From Candidatus Rhabdochlamydia sp. (GTDB lineage Bacteria > Chlamydiota > Chlamydiia > Chlamydiales > Rhabdochlamydiaceae), in contig JASHWM010000126.1 in the NCBI GenBank assembly GCA_030044075.1, positions 1 to 6,759 on the forward strand: DNA of 6,759 nt, read 5' to 3'. Made by a program: the position numbers and the translations under genes. Below the pieces are notes generated by a model. The model saw only the letters and a list, made by a program, of their open reading frames with translations, had not been told where the DNA came from and did not search any database. This document shows positions 1 through 6,265 of this stretch, in pieces. How positions within the stretch are numbered: the first letter of the stretch is position 1; each line of letters begins with the position of its first letter.

Positions 1-306
1 AAACAGACGCCTTTTGCTTATCTGCTCACCTCTGATGAAGGAAAAGATGGGATGACCTTGGACCTGTTCATCTGTGATCTTAGCTATCTTGGAAAGGGCC
101 TTGCCGTGCAAATGATCCAGGAATTCCTGATCAGCCAATTCCCGGATAAGAAGGAAGTCTTCATCGATCCAGAGGCCACGAATGCCCGCGCAATCCACGT
201 ATATAAGAAGGCAGGCTTCCAAATCGTTGGTGAGTTTATTGCCAAATGGCACCCGGTGCCCCACTACAAAATGCAGCTGCATATGAAAGACCTCTTACAG
301 CACTAG
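1..306 (+). CDS. GNAT-family N-acetyltransferase, AAC(6')-Ib-like (5' end outside window)
   Basis: The reading frame is open from base 1 and ends with TAG at 304-306, so about 101 C-terminal residues are visible. An ATG at 52 lies inside the domain and is unlikely to be the real start. Visible hallmarks are the acetyl-CoA pyrophosphate loop, LGKGLAVQMIQEFL (near bases 91-129), then a beta strand leading to the DPEATNARAIHVYKKAGF block (near bases 169-222). That block is the DPxxxNxRAIxxYxKAGF signature typical of the AAC(6')-Ib/RimJ-like branch. Known members of this branch transfer an acyl group from acyl-CoA to an amine: aminoglycosides, or hydroxylysine-type amines in siderophore synthesis. 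The substrate cannot be told from the C-terminus. The next gene starts 7 bases downstream, so the two are probably co-transcribed. Confidence 0.85.
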   Translation, partial: KQTPFAYLLTSDEGKDGMTLDLFICDLSYLGKGLAVQMIQEFLISQFPDKKEVFIDPEATNARAIHVYKKAGFQIVGEFIAKWHPVPHYKMQLHMKDLLQH

Positions 307-313
307 GATATTT

Positions 314-1063
314 ATGAAAAATAGACAGTTTGAGGGATGGACCCATCTCGAACTTGCTGCCGGGAACTATGGGATGGACGGTCACACAAGAGCCTCACAG
401 GAGAAGACCATTCTAATGAAAATCCCAGATGTCTTTGATGTAGAAACCTACTTTGCAGACCTCGAAGACTCCGGACGGGGGTTTTATCCGCCAGAAGACC
501 AGTACGGAGTTCTGTTCCAGACCTTGGACGAGCTTGTCCATCGCTTTGGGAATATAGGGGTCTTCCATGTCAACGATCTCTATGAAGACTACGCCAAGCT
601 GGCTACAGAAAGGCTCCAGGAATATGCAAAGATAAAAGGGTACCGCTCTGTTGTGATTGAAGCAGTCCCTGGTGATTACCAGTATTTAGATTGCGGAAAG
701 AACCTTTCAAAATACAACAAAAAGAGATACCAGAGCGTCCATCTAAAAAACCCTGAACTTTCGCTCTATCATGATAAAATGATGGGAAATCAGTTCTTCT
801 CATCGGAAAGATCTCGCCAAGAGGCCAGGGAGCTACTTGCCACCCTCGCCTCTTTTTCCGAAGAAGGGCTCTATCTTTTTATAACGTATTACGATACCGA
901 GGTCTGTTTCGTCCCGCCTGAAGAAAAAACCGAATTCATGGACAAGAATATCTTCTATCGACATACAGGCCAGTGGAAGACCGTCCCCTACATTTTCCCC
1001 GAAGGAAACCGCATCGGTGAGCAGAATGGAAAAGTCTTCTTTATTAGGGCCGGTCTTACGTAG
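314..1063 (+). CDS. Unrecognised 249-residue protein, possibly a divergent Rossmann/methyltransferase-like fold
   Basis: I do not recognise a named family. The ATG at 314 is supported by AGGA at 305-308, which overlaps the upstream stop, with a 5-base spacing. The protein has no signal peptide or membrane segment and looks soluble. Residues 11-20 (HLELAAGNYG) faintly resemble a methyltransferase motif I. Residues 81-90 (IGVFHVNDLY) and 110-125 (YRSVVIEAVPGDYQYL) are alternating hydrophobic strands with an acidic residue at a turn. Residues 166-192 form a helix followed by a hydrophobic strand (GLYLFITYY) like the late strands of Class I methyltransferases. The catalytic role is unknown and the methyltransferase idea is weak inference. 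It follows the GNAT gene closely and converges on the IucA/IucC-like gene, with only 7 bases between the stop codons. Confidence 0.8.
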   Translation: MKNRQFEGWTHLELAAGNYGMDGHTRASQEKTILMKIPDVFDVETYFADLEDSGRGFYPPEDQYGVLFQTLDELVHRFGNIGVFHVNDLYEDYAKLATERLQEYAKIKGYRSVVIEAVPGDYQYLDCGKNLSKYNKKRYQSVHLKNPELSLYHDKMMGNQFFSSERSRQEARELLATLASFSEEGLYLFITYYDTEVCFVPPEEKTEFMDKNIFYRHTGQWKTVPYIFPEGNRIGEQNGKVFFIRAGLT

Positions 1064-1070
1064 TTTTCGA

Positions 1071-2390
1071 TTAATGTCCCTGTTCCCTATCTTCTGGCAT
1101 TTGTTCTATAGCAGGCCTCCATTTGGGTTTTTGCCCTGAAGAGACATATCCATATTCATTATCACCGATAGGATCTTCGGTGTACTGGTAGGTGCCTTCT
1201 GGAAAATACTCCGCAAACTCCGGCAGGCAGTGTGCAAACTCGGCTTTGCACGGCTCTTGCAGCTGACTGGGTTGAATCCCTTCATAAACCTTCAGAACAT
1301 TTGCAATCCCATCGAACATCATCCGCCCAACTGATTTGTCATAGATTGTGCTGATCTCTTGGCCATCGCGCTCTGTGATCAGCTGACCTGTATATAACTT
1401 GCTGGTGTCTAATCCAAGTTCATCAAGTTTTTTTGTATCGACAGCCGCATCAAAATCGATATGGCCAATTCGTCCTGTAAAAGTAATTTGATCTTTGTCA
1501 GAAACAAATTCCAACCTTCCGTTCTGTCCATGGGGTTCTAAAACGATCCCTGTGTTTCTAAAAACACCTGTCCAACTACGGATAACAGGAAAATAGACAT
1601 TCTGGAGGACAAACTCCACTTTTTCTTCTCTTGTTTGATAATTCCTCAGAATTTTAATGAGTAGTGGAGGGTCCTGTGGGTTGTTCGGATCAGTTCCATA
1701 TAGAGCAAATAGAGGCATCGAAAAGGTTTTTTGGCCTATCAGAGGATACAGCTCGGTATTCCTGTGTAAATATCCCCATCCTTTTAGTTTTGGCTCCCTT
1801 TGCAAAATGAATGCTGCACCAAATCCTTCTTTCATGATGGCTGTATGGGAATCGCTTGACGTATCAAGATACGTTGCCAAACGCCTTGAAACCTCAACAG
1901 AATGCCCAATGGTCCCTGGACCGAGCCTTCTGTCATAGCGTGAAATTTTTCGGTGAAGGTCAAGTTTAAGGGCGCTGCGCGATTCATCCCATATCCTAAC
2001 AGTTCTTGTAGAAGCAGTAGGAAATACTTGCAATGTTCTTGCAATGGGCCTTGATACAATCTCCTCAACCATCGGGGCCTCAGTGTTGCCAGGATGCACT
2101 GGGAATCTAATTTCTCTTTCTGTGATAAAATCCCTGAGGACAGGACTTGATTCATCGGAGACAAATACGTTCACCTTGGAAGGATCTAAAGAATAGACGG
2201 GACAATCAAATGGGGCAGAGTTTTGAGTAGATTGAAACTGTTCTGGCGTTTCATTAATCGAGGAATGCTTACTGTAGCCTTGTGTTCCTTCACGGACAAT
2301 CTCCGAGTACACTTCCATTTGTTCTTGAACTGAAAGAAAGCCAGAATGATCTACCCTCCAGCCACTTGTATATGTGCTGTCAAACGACAT
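1071..2390 (-). CDS. IucA/IucC-family (NIS siderophore synthetase-like) protein, N-terminally reduced
   Basis: Full-length family members (about 580-620 residues) use ATP to adenylate a carboxylate such as citrate and condense it with an amine or alcohol to build siderophores. Signatures visible here, in family order, are PVHPG (residues 97-101, matching the family PVHPWQ segment) and STRT (127-130, the ATP-contacting SxRT motif). LKLDL (141-145) with R151 follows, matching the family Lys and Arg of the nucleotide site. GPGTIGHSVEVSRRL (157-171), GIVLEPHGQN (281-290, family EAHxQN) and HIDFDA (310-315, where family members have an RD motif) complete the set. Only about 95 residues precede the PVHP segment, where usual members have roughly 200, so the substrate-binding HPxxKxRxG region is not evident. 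The ATG at 2388-2390 has AGAGG six bases upstream. Catalytic competence and product are unknown; a degenerate or repurposed paralogue is possible. Confidence 0.75.
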   Translation of the reverse strand: MSFDSTYTSGWRVDHSGFLSVQEQMEVYSEIVREGTQGYSKHSSINETPEQFQSTQNSAPFDCPVYSLDPSKVNVFVSDESSPVLRDFITEREIRFPVHPGNTEAPMVEEIVSRPIARTLQVFPTASTRTVRIWDESRSALKLDLHRKISRYDRRLGPGTIGHSVEVSRRLATYLDTSSDSHTAIMKEGFGAAFILQREPKLKGWGYLHRNTELYPLIGQKTFSMPLFALYGTDPNNPQDPPLLIKILRNYQTREEKVEFVLQNVYFPVIRSWTGVFRNTGIVLEPHGQNGRLEFVSDKDQITFTGRIGHIDFDAAVDTKKLDELGLDTSKLYTGQLITERDGQEISTIYDKSVGRMMFDGIANVLKVYEGIQPSQLQEPCKAEFAHCLPEFAEYFPEGTYQYTEDPIGDNEYGYVSSGQKPKWRPAIEQMPEDREQGH

Positions 2391-2428
2391 AAAAAACCTC
2401 TTAAATGCGTAATTATTATTACTTTAAT

Positions 2429-2434
2429 ATTATA
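2429..2434 (-). promoter_or_regulatory. Candidate -10 box for the IucA/IucC-like gene
   Basis: On the minus strand these bases read TATAAT, an exact sigma-70 -10 match. It would place a transcription start near 2422 and leave a leader of about 30 bases before the AGAGG ribosome site and ATG at 2390. No good TTGACA match lies at 16-18 bases, so it would be a -35-poor promoter. In such AT-rich DNA an exact -10 can arise by chance. Confidence 0.35.
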
Positions 2435-2436
2435 CA

Positions 2437-2454
2437 AATTAATTTGAATTAATT
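2437..2454. repeat. 18-base perfect palindrome, candidate operator
   Basis: Two copies of AATTAATT (2437-2444 and 2447-2454) flank a TG dinucleotide. The arms are perfect inverted repeats, and also direct repeats because each arm is itself palindromic. The element lies just upstream of the candidate leftward -10 box, in the -35/-10 spacer, where a bound repressor would block the IucA/IucC-like gene. It does not look like a consensus Fur box. The AT-rich background weakens the case. Confidence 0.3.
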
Positions 2455-2662
2455 CGACAGTAAAGTTAAATATTAACTATTAATCTATTTTAAAGATGTA
2501 TGTTTTTATTATTTAATAGCTTGTAGAAAAAGCAACTTTTGCACAAATGGGGTAAACCACCTTGATAAATAGACACATTCTATTGATTTTCAACTGGATA
2601 AGGCATAAGCAAGCAAACTTTTATCAAGTTCAGCAAAATTGGGTGCATCGGATTGGGTTTTT

Positions 2663-2671
2663 TGGTATAAT
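2663..2671 (+). promoter_or_regulatory. Extended -10 promoter for the carbonic anhydrase group
   Basis: The bases TGGTATAAT match the extended -10 consensus TGnTATAAT exactly. Extended -10 promoters can work without a strong -35, and none is evident at the usual distance. The predicted transcription start near 2678 gives a short leader of about 19 bases before the ATG at 2697. The position directly ahead of a gene makes this the best promoter in the window. Confidence 0.6.
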
Positions 2672-2696
2672 ATTTCAATAATTATTATGAGATGTT

Positions 2697-3353
2697 ATGA
2701 AAAAATTAATTGAAGGGATTGTCGATTTTAGAAAAAACCTCACCGATGAGTACCGGACCCTTTTTTCCAAGCTCGCCCTAGGCCAAAAGCCGGATGTCCT
2801 CTTTATTGCATGTTCTGATAGCAGGGTCGTCCCAAACCTCTTTGCTTCGACAAACCCCGGCGACCTCTTTGTTTTGAGGAACGTCGGAAATCTTGTCCCC
2901 TCTGATGATTCTCCCTCTCAAGATTCGAGCACTTTGGCAACGATCAAATTTTCAATATTGAACCTCAATGTTTCGGACATTATCGTCTGTGGGCATTCGG
3001 AGTGCGGCGCGATCCAGGAGATCACTAAAGGGGTCGACAACATTTGCTGCCCCCATCTTAAGTCCTGGCTGAAAAACGGCGAAGAATCCCTCGATAAGGT
3101 AAAAAAAGGGCTTGTACTGAACCCTTCTCTTTCTTTTCATAACCAAGTCTCCCAAGCCAACGTCCTCCAGCAGATGGAGCACATTGCAAAATATCCTTTC
3201 ATTCAGGAAAGGCTCCAAAACAACAAGCTTCGCATCCATGGCTGGTGGTTTGATATTGGACAGGCCGATGTCTATTGCTACGAACCATCGCTTGGCCAGT
3301 TCGTATTGATCGATGAAAAAGAAGCCAAGTTAATTTTGGAAAGATTAGGATAG
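2697..3353 (+). CDS. can: Beta-class carbonic anhydrase
   Basis: This enzyme interconverts CO2 and bicarbonate in the cytoplasm, supplying bicarbonate to carboxylases and buffering pH. At 218 residues it matches the usual beta-class length. Zinc ligands are visible as C39 in CSDSRV (39-44) and H100 with C103 in GHSECGA (99-105). The catalytic D41/R43 dyad is present. LFVLRNVGN (57-65) and the C-terminal IHGWWFDIG (180-188) are also standard for the family, so the enzyme looks fully active. The ATG at 2697 is the only sensible start, as nearby ATGs at 2687 and 2692 are out of frame. The Shine-Dalgarno sequence is weak (GAGAT). It is preceded by an extended -10 promoter and followed after 45 bases by the GrpB-family gene on the same strand. 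The choice between the can and cynT names is by convention only. Confidence 0.95.
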   Translation: MKKLIEGIVDFRKNLTDEYRTLFSKLALGQKPDVLFIACSDSRVVPNLFASTNPGDLFVLRNVGNLVPSDDSPSQDSSTLATIKFSILNLNVSDIIVCGHSECGAIQEITKGVDNICCPHLKSWLKNGEESLDKVKKGLVLNPSLSFHNQVSQANVLQQMEHIAKYPFIQERLQNNKLRIHGWWFDIGQADVYCYEPSLGQFVLIDEKEAKLILERLG

Positions 3354-3398
3354 TCTTTTTTCCCTCTTCTTGGGAATCATACAATAGGATTTCCCACT

Positions 3399-3917
3399 AT
3401 GAAAAAATATACTTTCAAACCATACAATCCGAAGTTCCCCAAACTTTTTGAGAAAGAAAAAGAAAGGATCGCTGCGCACATTGGAAATGCTCTCATCGAG
3501 CATATTGGCAGCACAGCGCTGCCGGGACTTGGTGGAAAAGGGATCATCGATATCGCCATCAAAACTTCCAAAGAAGAGATCCAGCATCTTTCGCAAAAGT
3601 TGCAACAGATCGGCTATGTGTTCAGAGAATCTGCAAGCACTTCCGAAAGATATTTTTTTAGGATTGACCTCCCCGATGAAGAAGAAGGCACAAGGAGGTA
3701 CCACGTCCATTTAATACTTGAGGAAAGTAGAGAATGGGATAGAATGATCCTATTCAGGGAATATCTGAAGCAAAACAAAGAAGAACTTGAGAAGTACGCC
3801 GACACTAAAAGAAAAGCTGCTGAAGAGGTCAACGATGACGGGGAGAAGTATCGAGAATTAAAAGCTCCCATCATCGAAGAGATCTTAAAGAAAGCCGCAA
3901 AAGAAGGTGCAATATGA
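3399..3917 (+). CDS. GrpB/UPF0157-family protein (nucleotidyltransferase-superfamily fold)
   Basis: The 172-residue length is normal for this family. The signature IEHIGSTALPGL (33-44) is followed by GKGIIDIAI (46-54), corresponding to the family pattern GSTAVPGL...KPIIDI, with D51 as the retained acidic residue. The conserved RYHVHL block is at 100-105 and FREYL at 119-123. The family belongs to the polymerase-beta-like nucleotidyltransferase superfamily, but its substrate is not established, and GrpB should not be confused with the GrpE cochaperone. The usual Lys-Pro after the GST loop is GKG here, a mild divergence. AGGA at 3386-3389 sits 9 bases before the ATG. Its last four bases overlap the nudC start (ATGA), implying translational coupling and probably co-transcription with the carbonic anhydrase. 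Confidence 0.9.
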   Translation: MKKYTFKPYNPKFPKLFEKEKERIAAHIGNALIEHIGSTALPGLGGKGIIDIAIKTSKEEIQHLSQKLQQIGYVFRESASTSERYFFRIDLPDEEEGTRRYHVHLILEESREWDRMILFREYLKQNKEELEKYADTKRKAAEEVNDDGEKYRELKAPIIEEILKKAAKEGAI

Positions 3918-4741
3918 AACTGCTTGAACAAGTGACATTTGATTTAGGAAATCGATTTACCGATCGGATCCAAAAAGAAGGCACATCTTCTTGCAGCGCG
4001 CTTTGGATGATTTTTCAAGATACAAAACTCCTCGTGTACAAAGACACCATGTTGCCCTGTCAAACATCCGGACTTTCTTTACAACATTCCGTTTATATGG
4101 GCATCTTTCAAAACCTGGATGTTTTTGTAGGAGAAATAGGACATCATGAAACTATTCCACAAGAAGCAATGTGGTCTGATCTCAAAGCGCTTTATGGAAA
4201 GATCGATGAGGCCTTTTTAGCCCTTGCAGGAAGAGCCTCCCAGCTTATTTTGTGGGAAAAAACACACCAGTATTGCGGCCAATGCGGTGAAAAGACGATC
4301 GATCGGCCCAATGAACGGGCAAAAGAATGCCCCTCTTGCAAACTCCTCTCTTTCCCAAAAATCTCTCCTGTCGTCATGGCGCTTGTACAGAAAGATGATG
4401 AGATCCTTCTTGCAAGAGGCCCCCAATTCCCAAAAGGGTTTTATAGCGTCATTGCAGGTTTTGTAGATCCCGGCGAATCTTTAGAAAGCTGTGTCAGACG
4501 AGAAGTTTTCGAAGAAGTCGGCATTGAAGTCGAAGACATCAAATACTTAACAAGCCAACCATGGCCTTTTCCAAGTTCGCTGATGATCGGGTTCACCTGC
4601 AAATGGAAGAGCGGCGAGATCAGGATCGATCCTTTAGAGATCGAAGATGCAAGGTGGTTCAAAAAAGACAACCTTCCCATTATCCCCGAACACATCAGCA
4701 TTTCAAGGGCCCTGATCGATTCAATCTTTCCTACTCATTAA
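3914..4741 (+). CDS. nudC: NAD(+)/NADH pyrophosphatase NudC
   Basis: NudC cleaves NADH or NAD to the nicotinamide mononucleotide plus AMP and, in characterised bacteria, removes NAD caps from RNA 5' ends. The 275-residue protein has the full architecture. It has an N-terminal beta-rich domain (about 1-115), a zinc ribbon with C121/C124 and C139/C142, and the Nudix domain. The Nudix box runs from G182 to I204, with G182, E188, R196-E197, E200-E201 and G203 all matching GX5EX7REUXEEXGU. SQPWPFPSS at 214-222 is the motif that separates NADH pyrophosphatases from other Nudix enzymes. All metal-binding and specificity residues are present, so activity is expected. GAAGG at 3903-3907 serves as ribosome site within the GrpB-family gene, which it overlaps by 4 bases. 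Its stop codon overlaps the stop of the opposing DUF488 gene. Confidence 0.97.
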   Translation: MKLLEQVTFDLGNRFTDRIQKEGTSSCSALWMIFQDTKLLVYKDTMLPCQTSGLSLQHSVYMGIFQNLDVFVGEIGHHETIPQEAMWSDLKALYGKIDEAFLALAGRASQLILWEKTHQYCGQCGEKTIDRPNERAKECPSCKLLSFPKISPVVMALVQKDDEILLARGPQFPKGFYSVIAGFVDPGESLESCVRREVFEEVGIEVEDIKYLTSQPWPFPSSLMIGFTCKWKSGEIRIDPLEIEDARWFKKDNLPIIPEHISISRALIDSIFPTH

Positions 4742-5286
4742 GGCTCGTTTCCAGGATAAACAATCATCCCCTTTTTCACTTTTAGAAATGACGTCAGCTT
4801 GTGGCGTCTTGCAGTTTTCTTGCTTTGAATATGGAATGCCTTCCATTTCTGTAGCGTTAACGCATCGCAGATGAGGCTGCGATGGCATCGCCAGGGCACT
4901 GCTTCCGCGCACATGATGGCGCATCTTTTTTTTAAGGACACAGCCTGCAGTTTTTCCAATCCTTTTTTGAACTTGTCCGTCTGCATATAATCCGCAAATC
5001 CCCGAAAAGAAGCATTGACCCATCCTGTATTGATCGAATCTTTTGCAGCATGGCGCAAGCCTCCAAGGTCTTTCAGATGACGGTACCCAATCCCCGCTTT
5101 TTTTAAGGAGCGCTTCAATTCTTCTTGATTGTACTGGGGACAATGCCTTGATTTCGGAATGCTCCTGATATCGACCACCATTTTAATTTGATGGGCCATC
5201 AAAAGATCAATGAACGCATCGATCGGCCTTGTCGAATGTCCGATCGTATACATGCGATGGTCCGATAAAGAAGTTGATGTTGCCAT
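4738..5286 (-). CDS. DUF488 domain-containing protein
   Basis: This 182-residue protein belongs to the DUF488 family, whose biochemical function is not established. From the ATG at 5286 the family landmarks are YTIGHSTRPIDAFIDLL near the N-terminus, then VVDIRSIPKSRHCPQYN, the LGGLRH block, and FRGFADYM. The cysteine signature MCAEAVPWRCHRSLICDAL follows at about residues 126-144. That MCAE..PWxCHR..I.D element is the most conserved part of the family and might bind a metal or act as a thiol site; this is inference. A TTG two codons earlier (5292) is possible, as is the ATG at 5253 right before YTIGH. I chose 5286 because ATG is the likelier start codon, although its Shine-Dalgarno is weak. 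The 3' end overlaps the nudC stop by 4 bases in convergent orientation. Confidence 0.92.
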   Translation of the reverse strand: MATSTSLSDHRMYTIGHSTRPIDAFIDLLMAHQIKMVVDIRSIPKSRHCPQYNQEELKRSLKKAGIGYRHLKDLGGLRHAAKDSINTGWVNASFRGFADYMQTDKFKKGLEKLQAVSLKKRCAIMCAEAVPWRCHRSLICDALTLQKWKAFHIQSKKTARRHKLTSFLKVKKGMIVYPGNEP

Positions 5287-5302
5287 AAACAATTCTCATA
5301 AG

Positions 5303-5331
5303 GTTTTATTTTTGTGATACAAAAAATTCAA
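5303..5331 (-). promoter_or_regulatory. Weak candidate promoter for the DUF488 gene
   Basis: On the minus strand TTGAAT (5331-5326) and TAAAAC (5308-5303) are separated by exactly 17 bases, each matching 4 of 6 consensus positions. Transcription would begin near 5296, leaving only about 10 leader bases before the ATG at 5286. The surrounding spacer is AT-rich, so a chance match is quite possible. Confidence 0.25.
5309..5325. repeat. 17-base inverted repeat in the DUF488/efflux-adaptor spacer
   Basis: TTTTTGT (5309-5315) and ACAAAAA (5319-5325) are perfect 7-base arms around GAT. The site lies in the 136-base divergent spacer, and falls inside the spacer of the candidate DUF488 promoter. It could be an operator for a regulator acting on one or both genes. 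It is too AT-rich and short to be a persuasive terminator. Confidence 0.3.
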
Positions 5332-5422
5332 TTTATTCACTCTCTAAATTCTTCATAAAAAATAATCAAACTAAACAAATATTTTATTGAAAAATTAATA
5401 AAAAAGTGAGATTTAAAGAATT

Positions 5423-6265
5423 ATGAAAAAATATATTCTCACTACATTATTTATTCTTCTTTGTTCAATCAATATTACATCCTGCTCCTCGAAAAAAGGA
5501 GCGGCACAGGGTATGCCGCCTGTGCCTGTGACAGCATTTCAGGTGGAGGCAAAAACAATTCCCGCCCCTTTTCAGTTTGTGGGAGTTGCGCGAAGTTCCC
5601 ATGAAGTGGAGATCCGCTCGCGTGTCGAAGGATATTTGTGGAAGATCGCGTATACGGAAGGAAGCATGGTCAACCCTGACGATCTTCTCTTTCAGATCGA
5701 TCCAAGGCAATATGATGCAGACCTTGAGGCAGCGCTTGGAGAACTAGATAGGCAAAAGGCTATATTATGGAGAGCGCAGCAATCCCTGGACCGAATACAA
5801 CCTCTTTATGAGCTCAATGCTGTCAGCTTGAGGGACCTTGACAATGCGACAGCTTCTGTGCTGTCAGCCGAAGCATCGGTCATCGTCGCAAAGGCAAATG
5901 TTCTGAATGCGGAGCTCAACCTAAGCTATACAAGGATCACATCGCCCATCAAAGGTCTTACAGGAAGAGCGGCCTACAAAGAGGGCACCCTGATCATCCC
6001 TTCCGTCAACGGCCTCTTGACGATCGTTTCGGTGATCGACCCTATCTGGGTTCTTTTTAGTGTCTCGGACAACGAGCTTTTGCAAGCCCATGGCGAAAAA
6101 AGCAGGAACCAATTAATACTCCCTCCCCAGCAAGAGTACTCTGTCTCCCTGAAGCTCGCCAACGGGACGATTTTTCCTGAAGAAGGGAAGGTCAACTTTT
6201 CCTGCCCCTCCAGGGGAGTCCGCCCGGTGAGCTTCCCTATGCGACCGTCTATTATCAGCAGCTGA
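5423..6265 (+). CDS. RND efflux periplasmic adaptor lipoprotein (AcrA/MexA type), C-terminally truncated
   Basis: Adaptors of this family link an inner-membrane RND pump to an outer-membrane channel. Residues 1-21 form a lipoprotein signal peptide with lipobox ITSC, so C21 would be lipidated. PVPVTAFQVEA (33-43) starts the membrane-proximal strand. VEIRSRVEGYLWKI (62-75) and EGSMVNPDDLLFQIDP (79-94) are the first half of the lipoyl-like domain, and about 95-165 is a helical hairpin. LSYTRITSPIKGLTGR (167-182) closes the lipoyl domain. IDPIWVLFSVSD (205-216) is the start of the beta-barrel. Resemblance stops near residue 259 (EGKVNF). The last 21 residues look random and the frame ends at a TGA. 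Family members usually run to about 370-400 residues, so the barrel end and membrane-proximal domain are missing. No RND pump gene follows. The protein is probably non-functional in efflux. Confidence 0.88.
   Translation: MKKYILTTLFILLCSINITSCSSKKGAAQGMPPVPVTAFQVEAKTIPAPFQFVGVARSSHEVEIRSRVEGYLWKIAYTEGSMVNPDDLLFQIDPRQYDADLEAALGELDRQKAILWRAQQSLDRIQPLYELNAVSLRDLDNATASVLSAEASVIVAKANVLNAELNLSYTRITSPIKGLTGRAAYKEGTLIIPSVNGLLTIVSVIDPIWVLFSVSDNELLQAHGEKSRNQLILPPQQEYSVSLKLANGTIFPEEGKVNFSCPSRGVRPVSFPMRPSIISS

Larger units (their letters stand above)
2391..2696. other. AT-rich divergent intergenic region
   Basis: This 306-base spacer separates the leftward IucA/IucC-like gene from the rightward carbonic anhydrase. 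It is much more AT-rich than the flanking genes. It holds a good extended -10 element for the rightward gene, a TATAAT for the leftward gene, and an 18-base palindrome. No RNA gene, terminator or convincing short coding frame was found in the middle (about 2460-2640). Confidence 0.8.

Noticed and set aside
1832..2164. 110-codon open frame on the minus strand
   Set aside because: It is an alternative frame inside the IucA/IucC-like gene, which has recognisable motifs in its own frame.
3360..3376. Small hairpin TTCCC...GGGAA after the carbonic anhydrase stop as a terminator
   Set aside because: The stem is only 5 pairs, and the T-run lies before rather than after it on the plus strand. The next gene is probably co-transcribed.
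3345..3710. 121-codon open frame on the minus strand
   Set aside because: It is antisense to the GrpB-family gene; no motif, and phenylalanine/serine-rich composition as expected of a shadow of Lys/Glu-rich coding.
4721..5143. 140-codon open frame on the minus strand
   Set aside because: It is a shifted frame of the DUF488 gene, whose own frame carries all the family motifs.
5387..5416. TTGAAA as a -35 box for the efflux adaptor gene
   Set aside because: At 17 bases the -10 would be GATTTA or similar and would put the transcription start at the start codon, so it is not convincing.
6190..6265. Programmed -1 frameshift joining the adaptor frame to the downstream frame
   Set aside because: The switch is in the -1 direction, but the local bases (AAC TTT TCC) are not an X XXY YYZ slippery site and no strong hairpin follows. 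The downstream frame does not resemble the missing adaptor C-terminus.
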